A stretch of DNA of 64,000 nt, from NCBI GenBank assembly GCA_001599355.1, contig BCGQ01000005.1:128222-192221 (forward strand). The letters run 5' to 3'. Below are positions 1 to 10,423 of this stretch, piece after piece. Position numbers and translations under genes: made by a program. The notes under the pieces were generated by a model that saw only the letters and a list, made by a program, of their open reading frames with translations, was not told where the DNA came from and did no database searches. The DNA comes from Nakazawaea peltata. Lineage: Eukaryota; Ascomycota; Pichiomycetes; Alaninales; Pachysolenaceae. Every line of letters starts with the position of its first letter. Within the stretch, counting starts at the first letter, position 1.

Positions 1-157
1 CAATTAGGAAATCAGAAGGGGGTTACTTAGGAGCAAACTCGGTAAAGATTAGAAGATGTCGAATTGGGATATGTAAATATACTTTAATTCTCGCTTGGAA
101 TTGCTCTAGATTACGTTCAGTAGATCACTTACCCCTTCTATCTCCCCTTACTTTGTA

Positions 158-168
158 GATAAGATAAG
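158..168 (+). promoter_or_regulatory. Tandem GATAAG sites upstream of the permease
   Basis: Two overlapping GATAAG words (158-163 and 163-168) lie about 90 bases before the permease start. GATAAG is the binding core of nitrogen-catabolite GATA factors (Gln3/Gat1/Dal80 in S. cerevisiae), and DAL genes there use closely spaced pairs. That this pair acts the same way is an inference. The rest of bases 1-254 shows no gene. Confidence 0.5.
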
Positions 169-254
169 AGCATGCATGCTCCCTCAGTATATAATATAAG
201 ACTGCTGTCAATTTCTAAAGTAGAGTTAGTACCAAGATCAACCAACTATCAACA

Positions 255-1727
255 ATGACATCAGAGACGGATAGTGAACACAAGGATGGTGCCGTTGTAC
301 AAGTGGTTTCCACTGTCCACCAACCAACCGACCTTATCGACTATACTCCAGAGGAAGAAAAGCTGGTTGTGAACAAGATCGACAGAATCGTCCTTCCAAT
401 TATGTGTTTTGTCTTCTTCTGTCAATACTTGGACAAACAAACATTGAGTTATACCGTTGTTTTTGGATTGAAAACAGATTTGCATTTAGTTGGAGAACAG
501 TACTCCTGGTTGAGTAGTGGTTTCTATATCCTGCAAATGCTGTCTCAATTGGTCAACATGTACTTATTGAGTAGATTTCCAATCAAGGTAGTCACAGGTG
601 TTACTGTTATCCTTTGGGGTGCCACATGTATGTGCCTAGCAGCTCCAAATTCCTTCCCTGGTTTCATGGCTGTAAGAGCATTGTTGGGTTTCTTCGAGGG
701 AGCTGTTTCTCCTTCTTTTGTCATCACCACTTCAATGTACTATCGTAAAAAAGAGCATGCTTTGAGAACACTGTGTTGGATCTCTTGTAATGCAATTGCT
801 CAAGTAATCGGTAACTTTTTGGTTTATGGAATTGGAAAGAATCCAAACTTGACTATTGCTGTTTGGAAAGTAACCTTCTTAATTTGTGGAGGTGTTACCT
901 TGGTAGCTGGTGGTCTCTTCTTCTTCCTCGTACCTGTCTCTCCTAAAGATGCATGGTTCTTAAACGAAAGAGAAAGATCCATTGCCGTTCATAGAATTCT
1001 TGTCGAAAGTGATAGAGGTGAGAAGAGTAGTTTCGATAAATCTCAATTGATGGAGTGTTTGAAATTCGACTGGATCACCTACTCCTCATTTTTGTGGGGT
1101 TTCTTAGTCACCGTCACTTCTGGGCCAATTATCTTTGCTTCTTTGATCATTTCCGAGTTGGGATACAGTTCTTTTGATACTTTGAAATACGGTGCTCCTT
1201 CTGGTGCAGTCCAATTAGCCCTCATTTGGGTAGGAGTAGCTCTTGTTCAAACTTTCCCAAAACAGAGAGTTTTCATTGTGATGTTATTGATCATAGTACC
1301 TGTTATTGGAAATATCTTATTATTGCTGTTACCTCAGACTAACAGTTGGGGCATCATTGTGGCTGCCTGGTTAGGAAGTTGTATTACTAGTTTCTATTCG
1401 ATCTTGTTGTCTTTAAGTGCATCCAACACTAGAGGTAACACTAAGAAATCTGTGGTCAACAACTCTTTCTACTTGGGATACGGTCTTGCTGCTGTTGTAT
1501 ACCCTCAATGGTGGAATTATTCTAAAGACCCTACCTATAGAACTGGTTTGATCACCAATTTAGTCTTCTGGGGGATCACCGAGATATTGCTTGTAGCCTA
1601 TAGATGGAAATGTGTTCATGAGAATAAAAGAAGACAACTTCTTGAAGATGAAGGCCTGTTGCCTGATTACAATGAGAAGGTTGACTTGACTGATAAGCAG
1701 GACTTATACCACAGATATAGTTATTAA
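255..1727 (+). CDS. Allantoate permease family (DAL5-type) MFS anion:cation symporter
   Basis: A 490-residue major facilitator of the fungal ACS family (Dal5, Tna1, Seo1, Vht1 relatives). After a hydrophilic N-terminus it has the family signature around residues 47-95: a PIMCFVFFCQYLDKQTLSY stretch ending TM1, then the SWLSSGFYILQM helix. About 12 hydrophobic segments run to residue 455, and the C-terminal tail is charged and cytosolic. The length is typical of the family. The ATG has an A at -3 and no alternative in-frame start upstream. The substrate cannot be read from sequence; allantoate/ureidosuccinate, nicotinate or other organic anions are all possible. The GATAAG pair just upstream favours a nitrogen-related role, which is inference. 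The gene is complete. Confidence 0.88.
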   Translation: MTSETDSEHKDGAVVQVVSTVHQPTDLIDYTPEEEKLVVNKIDRIVLPIMCFVFFCQYLDKQTLSYTVVFGLKTDLHLVGEQYSWLSSGFYILQMLSQLVNMYLLSRFPIKVVTGVTVILWGATCMCLAAPNSFPGFMAVRALLGFFEGAVSPSFVITTSMYYRKKEHALRTLCWISCNAIAQVIGNFLVYGIGKNPNLTIAVWKVTFLICGGVTLVAGGLFFFLVPVSPKDAWFLNERERSIAVHRILVESDRGEKSSFDKSQLMECLKFDWITYSSFLWGFLVTVTSGPIIFASLIISELGYSSFDTLKYGAPSGAVQLALIWVGVALVQTFPKQRVFIVMLLIIVPVIGNILLLLLPQTNSWGIIVAAWLGSCITSFYSILLSLSASNTRGNTKKSVVNNSFYLGYGLAAVVYPQWWNYSKDPTYRTGLITNLVFWGITEILLVAYRWKCVHENKRRQLLEDEGLLPDYNEKVDLTDKQDLYHRYSY

Positions 1728-2126
1728 TTGAGATTGAACTTATTTGGAATTGACTCTTGTAGATTTGTCTAAGTAAATTAGGGGTGACTCCTTAGCGCAC
1801 CTGCGCAGGGGTGCAGACAGCCCCAGTAACCCCCTTTCAATCGTGCTCAGTAAACTGCCCCGGATGTGCTCACTAAATACAAAAAAGGTGGCCGCCGCGC
1901 ACCCACATCGGCTGTTTTCCCCACATTTCTTTGCTTTGCGCCGCTTACAGTAGGCATCTCTGCTGTCGTTAATCGCTCTCCGCCTAAGGTTCTGACGTGC
2001 CTGGTTCGAAGGATCCTCTTGGCCATATCAGGCAGTGATAGCCTTTTGCGCTCTGTGGGTGCGGGATATAAAAAGAGGGGCATATTCTGCGATATTCAAT
2101 TGCTTGGAAATATCAGAGAATTCACA
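1728..2126. promoter_or_regulatory. Intergenic region and promoter of MMSDH
   Basis: No gene is seen. It holds a CCCCCTTT word followed by ATCGTGC at about 1830-1846, which resembles the recurring promoter element described for other genes here, and a TATAAAAA box at 2067-2074, 53 bases before the ATG. The reading frame is open upstream of the ATG from 1866 but has no ATG there, so the coding start is placed at 2127. A tRNA-like GGTTCGAA near 2003 has no surrounding cloverleaf. Confidence 0.5.
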
Positions 2127-3716
2127 ATGTTGAGAGCTGTGAGAAGGTTGTCAACGCTCCAATTGAGCACTACCACGACCAATTATCCAAAGGCGCACCC
2201 AGTTGGGGTTGCTCCGTACTTAACTCCGTATTTCTTTGAGAATCAATTTTTGAAATCGGAATCTTCAGAATGGTTTGATGTGATCGATCCACTGACTCTG
2301 CAAGTGGTGTCAAAGGTACCTCAATCCACAGACAAGGAGTTGGATGATCTGATTCTGTCGCTGGACCTGCTGTTCCATGGGATGTGGAAACAAACGTCTG
2401 TCATTAGACGTCAACAGATCAGCTTCAAATTGGTTCTGTTGTTGAGAGAGAACTGGGACCGGATAGCAGCCAATATTGTCTTGGAGCAAGGTAAGACTTT
2501 TGCCGACCTGAAGGGGGATGTCTTGAGGGGTTTGCAAGTGCTGGAACTGGCTTGTGGAGTACCACAAGATACCGCGGGATCAGTGGTAGAAGTGGCCACT
2601 GATATGGAAACCAAGATGATAAGAGAACCATTGGGTGTAGTTGCATCTATTTGTCCTTTCAATTTCCCTGCTATGATCCCATTATGGACTTTGCCATTGG
2701 TCATTGCTACAGGTAATACCACTGTAATGAAGCCAAGTGAACGTACACCTGGGCTGCTGATGATCATTGCAGAGTTATGTGAGAAACTGGGTGTCCCACC
2801 AGGGGTAGTCAATATTGTCCATGGAAAGCTGCCTACCGTCAACAAATTGATCACCGATGAACGTGTTAAAGCTGTTACCTTTGTGGGGGGAGACAATGCC
2901 GGAAAGTATATCTATGAGACTGCTGCAAAACATGGTAAGAGAGTCCAATGTAACATGGGACTGAAGAACCATATGGTTGTAATGCCAGATGCCGACAAAA
3001 ATTCGTTCGTCAAGCTGTTGAATGGTGCTTGTTTTGGTGCTCTGGGTCAAAGATGTATGCTGATCTCGGTGTTGGTTTGTGTTGGAGAATCTAAAAAATG
3101 GATCTCTGATGTTGTTGCTGATGCCAAGAGCTTGAACGTTGGCTCAGGGTTCGATCCTGAGTCTCACTTGGGTCCTTTGATTAGTAAAGAAGCTTTAGAA
3201 AAAACCCATCAAATTATCCAGGAAAGTATTGATATGGGGGCCGTTTGTGATCTCGATGGTAGGGGTTATACTCCGCTGGGAGGAGCCCAATTTGAGAATG
3301 GATATTTCTTAGGTCCTACTCTCTTGTCAGGTGTCACACCATCTATGCCTTGTTATGAGAAGGAGATTTTTGCCCCGGTTCTTAGTGTTTTATGTGTTGA
3401 TACTTTAGATGAGCTGATTGAGTTAGTTAACAAAAACAAATATGGAAATGGAACATCAATTTTCACCAAATCTGGTCTGCTGCTGCAAAAATTCACCAAG
3501 CAGATCGACGTTGGTCAAGTAGGTGTTAATGTACCAATTCCTGTCCCATTGCCAATGTTCTCTTTTACTGGATCTAGAGCTTCGTTCTTGGGAGATTTGA
3601 ATTTCTATGGTAAGGCAGGGTTGACATTTTTGACTAAACCAAAGACGATAACTGCATTGTGGAAACAAGATCAACTGGAGGTTGGAAATTCTATGTCGAT
3701 GCCTACTCAACAGTAA
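2127..3716 (+). CDS. Methylmalonate-semialdehyde dehydrogenase (acylating), mitochondrial
   Basis: A 529-residue ALDH6-family enzyme. It oxidises methylmalonate or malonate semialdehyde with CoA and NAD to propionyl-CoA or acetyl-CoA in valine, pyrimidine and beta-alanine breakdown. The start at 2127 gives an Arg/Ser/Thr-rich mitochondrial presequence ([18 protein letters not shown]). Family motifs include [25 protein letters not shown], the catalytic Cys at residue 310 in GQRCM, EIFAPVL and the [19 protein letters not shown] block near the C-terminus. CTG codons at 2961, 3042 and 3060 fall where the family has Ala (NMGAKNH, GAAGQRCMA), supporting CUG as Ala. The standard S. cerevisiae gene set lacks this enzyme, but many other yeasts and filamentous fungi keep it. 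Confidence 0.95.
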   Translation: MLRAVRRLSTLQLSTTTTNYPKAHPVGVAPYLTPYFFENQFLKSESSEWFDVIDPLTLQVVSKVPQSTDKELDDLILSLDLLFHGMWKQTSVIRRQQISFKLVLLLRENWDRIAANIVLEQGKTFADLKGDVLRGLQVLELACGVPQDTAGSVVEVATDMETKMIREPLGVVASICPFNFPAMIPLWTLPLVIATGNTTVMKPSERTPGLLMIIAELCEKLGVPPGVVNIVHGKLPTVNKLITDERVKAVTFVGGDNAGKYIYETAAKHGKRVQCNMGLKNHMVVMPDADKNSFVKLLNGACFGALGQRCMLISVLVCVGESKKWISDVVADAKSLNVGSGFDPESHLGPLISKEALEKTHQIIQESIDMGAVCDLDGRGYTPLGGAQFENGYFLGPTLLSGVTPSMPCYEKEIFAPVLSVLCVDTLDELIELVNKNKYGNGTSIFTKSGLLLQKFTKQIDVGQVGVNVPIPVPLPMFSFTGSRASFLGDLNFYGKAGLTFLTKPKTITALWKQDQLEVGNSMSMPTQQ

Positions 3717-4124
3717 TTAACGGCCATTTACTAGTACCTAGAACGAAATAGCTGTAATTTACATAGTTAAATTAGTCTTTTCTTATTAATAATGTAGGAG
3801 GACGGTAGTTTATTCATTTGGTGTAGCTGGTACGGGGCAAACCAGTTCTGGCGCACTATCGGACCAGTTTCAGCACATATCCGCGCATTTTTGATACATA
3901 GCTGTAATTTCTCCCGGCTCAGTCCGTTGGTCCACTCGGCCTATTACCCCCCTCACCCTGTCAACCTCAGCCTAACCCCCTTTTTGGTCGTGCACATCTC
4001 ACCAATCCATCCCGATGAGCTAAAAAAATTTTCCCTCTTATAAAAATTTTTTTCTCCCTCTTTTCTTCTTTTGTTACGGCGGTTAAGACTTGAAAGAGGA
4101 CTGGAGAAAGCAGTAGATTGAACG
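3717..4124. promoter_or_regulatory. Intergenic region and promoter of ERB1
   Basis: No gene is seen. A CCCCC-TTTTT run at 3976-3985 leads directly into GTCGTGCA (3987-3994), with CCAAT 9 bases further on. This is the clearest full copy of the recurring composite element. An A/T-rich stretch of oligo-A and oligo-T follows at 4020-4075, as is common in nucleosome-depleted yeast promoters. Confidence 0.5.
3987..3994 (+). promoter_or_regulatory. GTCGTGCA element, ERB1 promoter
   Basis: GTCGTGCA lies 131 bases upstream of the ERB1 ATG (4125), preceded by CCCCCTTTTT and followed by ACCAATCC. It is one of at least eleven GTCGTG-type sites found in intergenic DNA of this window. The binding factor is unknown. 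Confidence 0.4.
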
Positions 4125-6560
4125 ATGGTGAAGTCTCAAAAAGCAACAGCTGCTTCTGGCGGTCAAAGAAAGAGAAGAGCTGACCCAGTGGAGGAAAATG
4201 AGCCAGAAATTGTAGAGTCAGGCTCGGGATCTGAAGCTGAGTCCGATGAGGAAATCGATTTCAAGAGCATTATCAATGATGAGGATGATTCCGAGGACGA
4301 TGATGATCTGGAATTCGAGAGCGCTGAAGAGGAAGCTGAAGAAGGATCTGAAGCTGATGCCGAGGAAGAGGAAGAGGAAGAAGACTCGGATGCTGAATTC
4401 AACAGACTTCTTGCAGAGGAAGAAGAAGAAGAGACTGAGGAAAGTGAAGATGAACCTCAAGATTCTGCCAATATCCAGATCAAATCCGACGTTATTAACA
4501 CCAAATATTCCGATGGTAAACCAAGAACTATCAGACCAGAAATTAACCCTGTTTATGACAGTGATGACAGTGACCAAGAAGGGTTCGGAAATACTATTGG
4601 AAATATCCCTCTTAGTGCATACGATGAGATGCCTCATATTGGTTATGATATCAACGGTAAGAGAATCATGAGACCTCTGAGTGGTAGTCTGTTGGATCAA
4701 TTGTTGGAATCTATTGACTTACCTGAAGGTTGGACCGGTTTGTTGGATCAAAACACCGGAGCTTCTTTGAATTTGACCGAGGAAGAATTGGAATTGATCA
4801 ACAAGATTCAAAAACAAGAACAAACCGATGAATCTACGAACCCATATGAACCTACAATTGAATGGTTCACCAGTAAAGTGGAGATCATGCCACTTACCCT
4901 GGTTCCAGAACCTAAGAGACGTTTTGTCCCATCTAAGCATGAAGCCAAGAGAATTATGAAGATCGTCAGACTGATCAGAGAAGGTAGAATTGTTCCACCA
5001 GATCAACTGCGTGAATTGAAGGAAGAAGAGGAAAAGAATTACGATATCTGGGCCGATAACAAGGATGAAACCGAAGACCATATCATGACTTTAAGAGCTC
5101 CTAAATTACCACCTCCAACTAATGAAGAGAGTTATAATCCACCACTGGAATATTTGTTGGATGACAAGGAACTTGAGGAACATTTACAACTGGATCCACA
5201 AGATCGTGAACGTAACTTCATTCCTCAGAAGTACTCGGCTTTGAGAAAGGTTCCTCTGTACCTGGAGAATATCCGTGAGAGATTTGAACGTTGTCTTGAT
5301 TTGTATTTGGCTCCAAGAGTCCGCAAGAACAAATTGAACATCGATCCAGAGTCTTTGATCCCAGAATTGCCATCTCCAAAGGATTTGAGACCATTCCCAA
5401 TTCATTGTTCTACTATTTATGAAGGTCATAAGGGAAAGATTAGAACTCTTTCGATCGACCCATCTGGACTTTGGTTGGCCACTGGTAGTGACGATGGTAC
5501 TGTCAGAGTCTGGGAAATCTTAACTGGTAGAGAAGTTTACAAATTGAGTCTTTACGATCCACTGGAGAATGAAGATGATCATATTGAAGATTTAGAATGG
5601 AACCCTCTGAGTGGAATCGGTTTATTACTGGTCACTTGTGGTGAAAATATCTACTTAGTAGTACCTCCACTGGTCTTTGGTTATGAGGTTGAAAACGCCA
5701 GCAGATTAAAGGTTGAAAATGGTTATGGTTACGATGTTCACGGTCAAAACAAGAAGGCTGGTGATATCAAGAAGGTTGGAGCTGATGAAAATGCCGACTC
5801 TGATTCTGATGATGAGGCTGAACTGGCTGCCACAATCAAGAAAGAAGTCTCGAAATGGCTCAAACCATCCAAAGAACAATCTCAAAATGGTATTGCTTTA
5901 ATTGTTCAATGTAAAAAATCTTTGAAGAAGTTGTCCTGGCACAGAAAGGGAGACTATTTCGTTACAGTTTCCCCAGAATCTTCAAGTACGTCTGTCTTGA
6001 TTCACCAATTATCTAAACATGCATCTCAATCACCTTTCAAGAAGGCCAAGGGTCTTATCATGGACCTGAAATTCCATCCATTCAAGCCTCAATTATTCGT
6101 ATGTTCTCAAAGATACATCAGAATCTACGACTTGTCTCAACAGATGCTCATCAAGAAATTGATGCCAGGTGCTCGTTGGTTGTCCACCATTGATATTCAT
6201 CCTCGTGGAGATAACTTAGTTCTGTCCTCGTTCGACAAGAGAGTTCTTTGGCATGATTTGGATCTTAGTAACACCCCATACAAAACTTTAAGATACCATG
6301 AGAAGCTGGTAAGAAGTATCCAATTCCACAAGGGAGGATTACCTCTTTTCTCTTCTCTGTCTGACGATGGTTCTATCCATGTGTTCCATGGAATGGTTTA
6401 CGATGACTTGATGACCAATCCTTTGTTGGTGCCATTGAAGAAGTTGACTGGTCATAAAATCACTTCTCAATTGGGGGTATTAGATTTAGTATGGCACCCA
6501 CGTGAACTGTGGTTATTCAGTGCCGGTGCTGATAATACTGCCAGATTGTGGACTACATGA
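4125..6560 (+). CDS. ERB1: ERB1/BOP1, 60S ribosome biogenesis WD-repeat protein
   Basis: An 811-residue nucleolar protein of the Nop7-Erb1-Ytm1 (PeBoW) complex, needed for 27S pre-rRNA processing. Residues about 20-115 form a long Glu/Asp/Ser acidic tract. The BOP1 N-terminal domain follows (roughly 140-425, including [10 protein letters not shown] and the IPRRR-like [14 protein letters not shown] segment). WD40 repeats fill 428-811, starting at [17 protein letters not shown] and ending with [13 protein letters not shown]. The length matches the yeast orthologue (807). In the last repeat a CTG gives Glu-Ala-Trp with CUG as Ala, as in orthologues. It is preceded by a GTCGTGCA/CCAAT promoter element. 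Confidence 0.96.
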   Translation: MVKSQKATAASGGQRKRRADPVEENEPEIVESGSGSEAESDEEIDFKSIINDEDDSEDDDDLEFESAEEEAEEGSEADAEEEEEEEDSDAEFNRLLAEEEEEETEESEDEPQDSANIQIKSDVINTKYSDGKPRTIRPEINPVYDSDDSDQEGFGNTIGNIPLSAYDEMPHIGYDINGKRIMRPLSGSLLDQLLESIDLPEGWTGLLDQNTGASLNLTEEELELINKIQKQEQTDESTNPYEPTIEWFTSKVEIMPLTLVPEPKRRFVPSKHEAKRIMKIVRLIREGRIVPPDQLRELKEEEEKNYDIWADNKDETEDHIMTLRAPKLPPPTNEESYNPPLEYLLDDKELEEHLQLDPQDRERNFIPQKYSALRKVPLYLENIRERFERCLDLYLAPRVRKNKLNIDPESLIPELPSPKDLRPFPIHCSTIYEGHKGKIRTLSIDPSGLWLATGSDDGTVRVWEILTGREVYKLSLYDPLENEDDHIEDLEWNPLSGIGLLLVTCGENIYLVVPPLVFGYEVENASRLKVENGYGYDVHGQNKKAGDIKKVGADENADSDSDDEAELAATIKKEVSKWLKPSKEQSQNGIALIVQCKKSLKKLSWHRKGDYFVTVSPESSSTSVLIHQLSKHASQSPFKKAKGLIMDLKFHPFKPQLFVCSQRYIRIYDLSQQMLIKKLMPGARWLSTIDIHPRGDNLVLSSFDKRVLWHDLDLSNTPYKTLRYHEKLVRSIQFHKGGLPLFSSLSDDGSIHVFHGMVYDDLMTNPLLVPLKKLTGHKITSQLGVLDLVWHPRELWLFSAGADNTARLWTT

Positions 6561-6703
6561 GTATAGATTTAATAGCATTATTGTAAGATATCCTTAGTAG
6601 CACTCTCACCTTACTCTCCATACCTCATGGCTTCTCGTACTATCCTTCTCCCTACCTCTCCCTCCCTACCTTAGCACCCTTAGCGCAGAGTATCCCCTTT
6701 GTA

Positions 6704-6711
6704 GTCGTGCG
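6704..6711 (+). promoter_or_regulatory. GTCGTGCG element, complex I gene promoter
   Basis: GTCGTGCG preceded by ATCCCCTTTGTA and followed by CCCCAAT 8 bases on; 138 bases upstream of the ATG at 6849. It belongs to the recurring GTCGTG-type promoter element of this window. Confidence 0.35.
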
Positions 6712-6848
6712 TATATCCCCAATGTCCATTTTAGGAAATCACCTCCCCGCATTTTCATACGATTTTCCCACCTATTTTAAGTGAGGAGACAAAGTAAAAA
6801 GAATTAGACGCTGACAGATCAGTTGGGGTACACGATCAATCAGTTGCG

Positions 6849-7982
6849 ATGAAGCCATCTCTCACCACTCTTATGGGGAGATTCCCCCTCAAATCTGATA
6901 TCAATATCACCAAGACAGGTAAAGTGCTCACTGCAGTAGGTCAAGGTGGTCGTTCTTCCAGGACTGGTTATACTGCGACTGTTTTTGGATGTACTGGATT
7001 TCTTGGTAGATTGTTGACGCTGAAGTTGCTGAAACATGGTACTATCACAGTTTGTCCGTACCGTAATCCGACTCTGAAGAAGCAATTGAAGGTCAATGGA
7101 GACCTTGGTGTGGTCAATTTCGTGGAATTTGATATTAGAAACATGGAAAGTATCTATAACAGTGTGGCTCATTCTGATATTGTATTCAATTTGGTTGGAC
7201 TGGATTACAATTCCAAGAATTTCTCAATGGCTGATGTTAATATCGAGCTGACTAGACGTATTCTGCAACTGGCCAGTGATTGTAATGTTTCTCGTTTCAT
7301 TCAAGTCTCCACTTACAATGCTGATCCTCAAAGTGACTCTGTTTTCTATGCGACAAAGCTGATTGGTGAACAAGTTGTCAGGGAAATTATCCCAGATCTG
7401 ACTATTGTTAGACCTGGTCCAATGTATGGACGTAATTCTCCTTTCCTTAACAGATTATTAGAAACTCAAGTCCTCGGAACCAACAAAGTTTTCAATCAAC
7501 AAGTATATCCTCTGCATGGTATTCAAGTTCTGGAACTGTTGGAGAAGATTGGTTATGATGACACCACAATGGGACAAACTTTCGAACTCAATGGAACTGA
7601 AAAATGGCGTAAATCCGAACTTCGTGAAATGATCAAACATATTATCCATATCGGTCAAAAGGGTTATTACCCTGCTCTGGCTGGTTGGTATATTCCTCTT
7701 CCATTGTCAGTGATCAAGGCTGCTGCATGGTGGGGTGAAACATTCTCCTCTCAACAAAGATTCAACCTTGATCAATTGACTCGTGTTTTCATCGATCATG
7801 AGTTGACTTACGATCTGAAAGGGTTCAAAGATTTGGGAATGGTTCCAGACGAATTGAACGAGTACTTGTACCGTTACGTAAAGCCACATATTTCTCATGA
7901 TTCCCAAGCTTTGAATAGAACTGTTTATTCGAAGGAGGACATTGATAAATTGAGAATCTATGTCAATTCTCCTGCTGTCTAA
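6849..7982 (+). CDS. NADH:ubiquinone oxidoreductase 39-kDa subunit (NDUFA9/NUEM), mitochondrial
   Basis: A 377-residue accessory subunit of respiratory complex I, an atypical short-chain dehydrogenase fold that binds NADPH. The N-terminal 35 residues are basic and hydroxylated (presequence). The Rossmann signature TVFGCTGFLGRLL follows at about 44-56, then PYRNP, the VNIELTRRI/QVSTYNAD block and IVRPGPMYGRNSPFLN. Length and motifs match NDUFA9 and the fungal 40-kDa subunit. Its presence implies a proton-pumping complex I, which S. cerevisiae lacks but Pachysolen-type, Pichia-type and Candida yeasts have. The ATG is the first in frame. The 3' flank contains a TTTA-rich microsatellite. Confidence 0.94.
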   Translation: MKPSLTTLMGRFPLKSDINITKTGKVLTAVGQGGRSSRTGYTATVFGCTGFLGRLLTLKLLKHGTITVCPYRNPTLKKQLKVNGDLGVVNFVEFDIRNMESIYNSVAHSDIVFNLVGLDYNSKNFSMADVNIELTRRILQLASDCNVSRFIQVSTYNADPQSDSVFYATKLIGEQVVREIIPDLTIVRPGPMYGRNSPFLNRLLETQVLGTNKVFNQQVYPLHGIQVLELLEKIGYDDTTMGQTFELNGTEKWRKSELREMIKHIIHIGQKGYYPALAGWYIPLPLSVIKAAAWWGETFSSQQRFNLDQLTRVFIDHELTYDLKGFKDLGMVPDELNEYLYRYVKPHISHDSQALNRTVYSKEDIDKLRIYVNSPAV

Positions 7983-8003
7983 AGAGTGACAGAAGTGACC
8001 ATA

Positions 8004-8075
8004 AATTATTTATTATTTATTTACCTATTTATTATCTATTTATTTATTTATTTATCTATTTATTTATCAACTATT
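8004..8075. repeat. TTTA/TTAT microsatellite
   Basis: About 70 bases of imperfect TTTA repeats in the 3' flank of the complex I gene, probably within its 3' UTR. The remainder of 7983-8332 shows CCCCCTT and GCGTGTTTACC words upstream of CWC27, a weaker version of the composite promoter element. No gene is seen. Confidence 0.7.
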
Positions 8076-8332
8076 TTGTATTGTATTTCAATTAGATTTT
8101 TCATTTAATCCTCAAAGGACCGAACCCCCTTAACTATCTGCGTGTTTACCCCTCGCTTCACCTGCGTACCTCACCTGCGTGCCCACGTCTCACCTGCGTA
8201 TCCCACCAGCTCATAGAAATAATAAAACAAGAGCACCATCGCATCTCTGCTCAAGTACTAAAGACATCACCACACCGACTAATAAAAACTGTACCAAATA
8301 CACACCGAGAAACGCGTTGTGGATACTGTAAG

Positions 8333-9349
8333 ATGAACGAACCTCTGACAAGTGCCAAAGTTGTTCTCGAGACCTCGAAGGGCAAGTTGGAACTCGACCT
8401 TTGGGCAAAGGAAACACCTACTATTAGTAGGCACTTCCTCAGCTTATGTAAAGATCAGTCTTTGAAAGGTACTTTATTCGATAACATTAAGCCGAAGAAA
8501 TGGATCCAGCTTTCATATCCTGTTGGTCTGTTGATACCGAGACCAGTTAAGTTGCCACACGAGATCAATCCTCGTATCAACTTGAATAGACGTGGTTTAC
8601 TTGTGCTAGCATCTAGTCAACATAATGCCGATGGGTTGTTCTTTGCCATATTGTTGGATCCTCCTACTGAGAATGTCACTTGCTTTGGCAGAGTTAGTCC
8701 CAGTTCAATTTATGACTTGACGAGGATAGGAGATAGTGAAATTGATGGAGATGGTAAAGTCTTCTTCCCTCTGGTGGTGAAGAGATGTGATATAATTGAA
8801 GATCCCTTCGGTTTGGGTGCATCTGAGAAGAAGAATACCGCTGGAGATCAAATTGATGGTGATAAGAAAGTGAAGAAGCCCAAGTTGAAGGCTAATAAGA
8901 ATCAGATTAGTTTTGAAGAGGAAGATGAAGATGAGTTGATTTCATTTAAGATCAAATCTATTCATGATTTGAAACCGAAGAAGGTTGTTGAGGGTAATGA
9001 GATACAGAAGGAAACAGAGAAAGTACCTGAGAAGTCAAGCTCTCTGAAAAAGAAGGTGGAGAAGGAGGTATCAGAGCTGAGACTGTCTGTAGGTGAGGAG
9101 AGTGATGCAGAACAAGAGCGACTCGCAGTAGCACTGTCAGAAGAGCTGCCTGAACCGCTGCCTGAACCGCTGCCTGCACCAATTGATTCTCAAAACAATC
9201 CCGATTCATCTCTCCCACCAGCAATAAACCCATTAGACAAGTTAAAATCTAAATACAAATCGGTGGATAAGGACAAGAAATCTAGAGAGAAGACCACTTT
9301 GAGTATGTTGAACCTGTTTCTTGGATCAAAAGAGAAGAGAAAGTGGTGA
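8333..9349 (+). CDS. CWC27: CWC27-type cyclophilin, spliceosome-associated
   Basis: A 338-residue protein with an N-terminal cyclophilin-like domain (about 8-155) resembling CWC27: KVVLETSKGKLELDLWAKETP, INPRINLNRRGLLVLAS, DGLFFAIL and TCFGRV. The motif for active-site Arg/Phe (the FHRxxxGFxxQGGD loop) is strongly degraded to a KPKKWIQLSYPVG segment, so isomerase activity is doubtful, as in known CWC27 proteins. The C-terminal half is charged and disordered. The NQISFEEEDEDELISFKIKS segment matches the conserved NFSLLSFGEEAEE-like region of CWC27, and a KEKRKW end follows. Around residues 269-282 is a short Leu/Ala-Pro-Glu repeat whose CTG codons read Ala. CWC27 acts in activated spliceosomes with CWC22/eIF4A3. 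Confidence 0.82.
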   Translation: MNEPLTSAKVVLETSKGKLELDLWAKETPTISRHFLSLCKDQSLKGTLFDNIKPKKWIQLSYPVGLLIPRPVKLPHEINPRINLNRRGLLVLASSQHNADGLFFAILLDPPTENVTCFGRVSPSSIYDLTRIGDSEIDGDGKVFFPLVVKRCDIIEDPFGLGASEKKNTAGDQIDGDKKVKKPKLKANKNQISFEEEDEDELISFKIKSIHDLKPKKVVEGNEIQKETEKVPEKSSSLKKKVEKEVSELRLSVGEESDAEQERLAVALSEELPEPLPEPLPAPIDSQNNPDSSLPPAINPLDKLKSKYKSVDKDKKSREKTTLSMLNLFLGSKEKRKW

Positions 9350-10423
9350 AATTGTATAATATGTATGTAGTATAATGGTCAGTTAGATCTTATTGTGAGT
9401 TTTTGTGTTTGTGTTATGTTATAGTCCTCGTCTAAAGAGTTTATGCTGTATCGATTTGGTAAGATATGAATCTAACAGATCCAAATATATAATATATTTA
9501 ACCTCAAATTAGATGTTTTAATAAAGAGAACGAAGGAAACCATAATTCATATCAAGCTAAAGATACTGGAACTATAAATATTACAATCAGCTGACAATGG
9601 TATCAGTATGCAGTAAGTGCTCATCTTCAGAAACATAAAACTTTCAATTAGGTCAATTAATCTTAGTTTAGTCTACAGATTTAACCCATGTGGCTACAGA
9701 GGGGGTTACATAATAAAATACAGATAATCAAAAAATAAACCAGCATTGAATCACGATGAAAAAAAATCAAGTCAATTTCACACTCGTATATCTCAATAAG
9801 TGGTCAACCTAGAGTTATTCTGACAATATCACTCCATTCTCCTTGTCCCATCTTTACCCCGACCCCCCTAACCCCTAACATCATTACCCCCTTCTACCTG
9901 CACAGCATTTTACAACTATCAATCCCTCTCATATTAAGCTCGCTATAGTCAAACCAAAGGCAACCTCGGAACAACCAATCAAATCGCGTGTATATTATGG
10001 ATTTGTAACTTTTTCTAACCAGATTGATGAGTTGGACCGCGCACGACCTATCTTTGAGCGAATCGAAAAAATTTTAATCGTTGTGCCTGCCCTCAAAGGG
10101 CAAGCGCACAAAAATAAACCAAAGTTTTGTGCTGTGTTTGAATCAAATAAAATCTTACTGGCTGATTTCGAGACGCATTAAGAGAGGAAAAATAAGGGCA
10201 GAGGCACACTTTTAGCCCAAACACAAACGCTTTTCTATACCCAGACTGAGTTGCAAAAGGGAGAAATTTTTTCATCACCACCAAAAAGTTGGAAGGAATC
10301 TTTCTTTTTTTTATTAACATTTAATTGTATACAATACATTCATTTAAAACTGAATAACTGTGATTGTGGTGATATAGTGATCTATTTACATTTAATTGTC
10401 CCCATCTATCTTTTGTTTTTAAC
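9350..10423. promoter_or_regulatory. Intergenic region and promoter of CYT1
   Basis: A 1.07-kb gap with no supported gene; only ORFs under 80 codons occur. It includes a CCAAT box at 9975-9979 (TGATTGGTTG on the other strand), a fit to the Hap2/3/4/5 site that drives respiratory genes in yeasts. It also has C-rich words (CCCCCCTAACCCC near 9862) and a GTCGTGC element on the minus strand at 10041-10047. Hap control of CYT1 is known in S. cerevisiae; here it is inferred. Confidence 0.4.
10041..10047 (-). promoter_or_regulatory. GTCGTGC element, CYT1 upstream region
   Basis: GTCGTGC in reverse orientation relative to CYT1, 377 bases upstream of its ATG; on the minus strand it is followed by TCAAT about 17 bases on. 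Part of the recurring element set. Confidence 0.3.

Noticed and set aside
2000-2020. GGTTCGAA, a tRNA B-box-like word upstream of MMSDH
   Set aside because: No matching A box or cloverleaf stems are visible around it; it also sits within the MMSDH promoter.
1866-2126. An 87-residue upstream extension of MMSDH
   Set aside because: It starts with GTG and the downstream ATG yields a proper mitochondrial presequence and TATA spacing.
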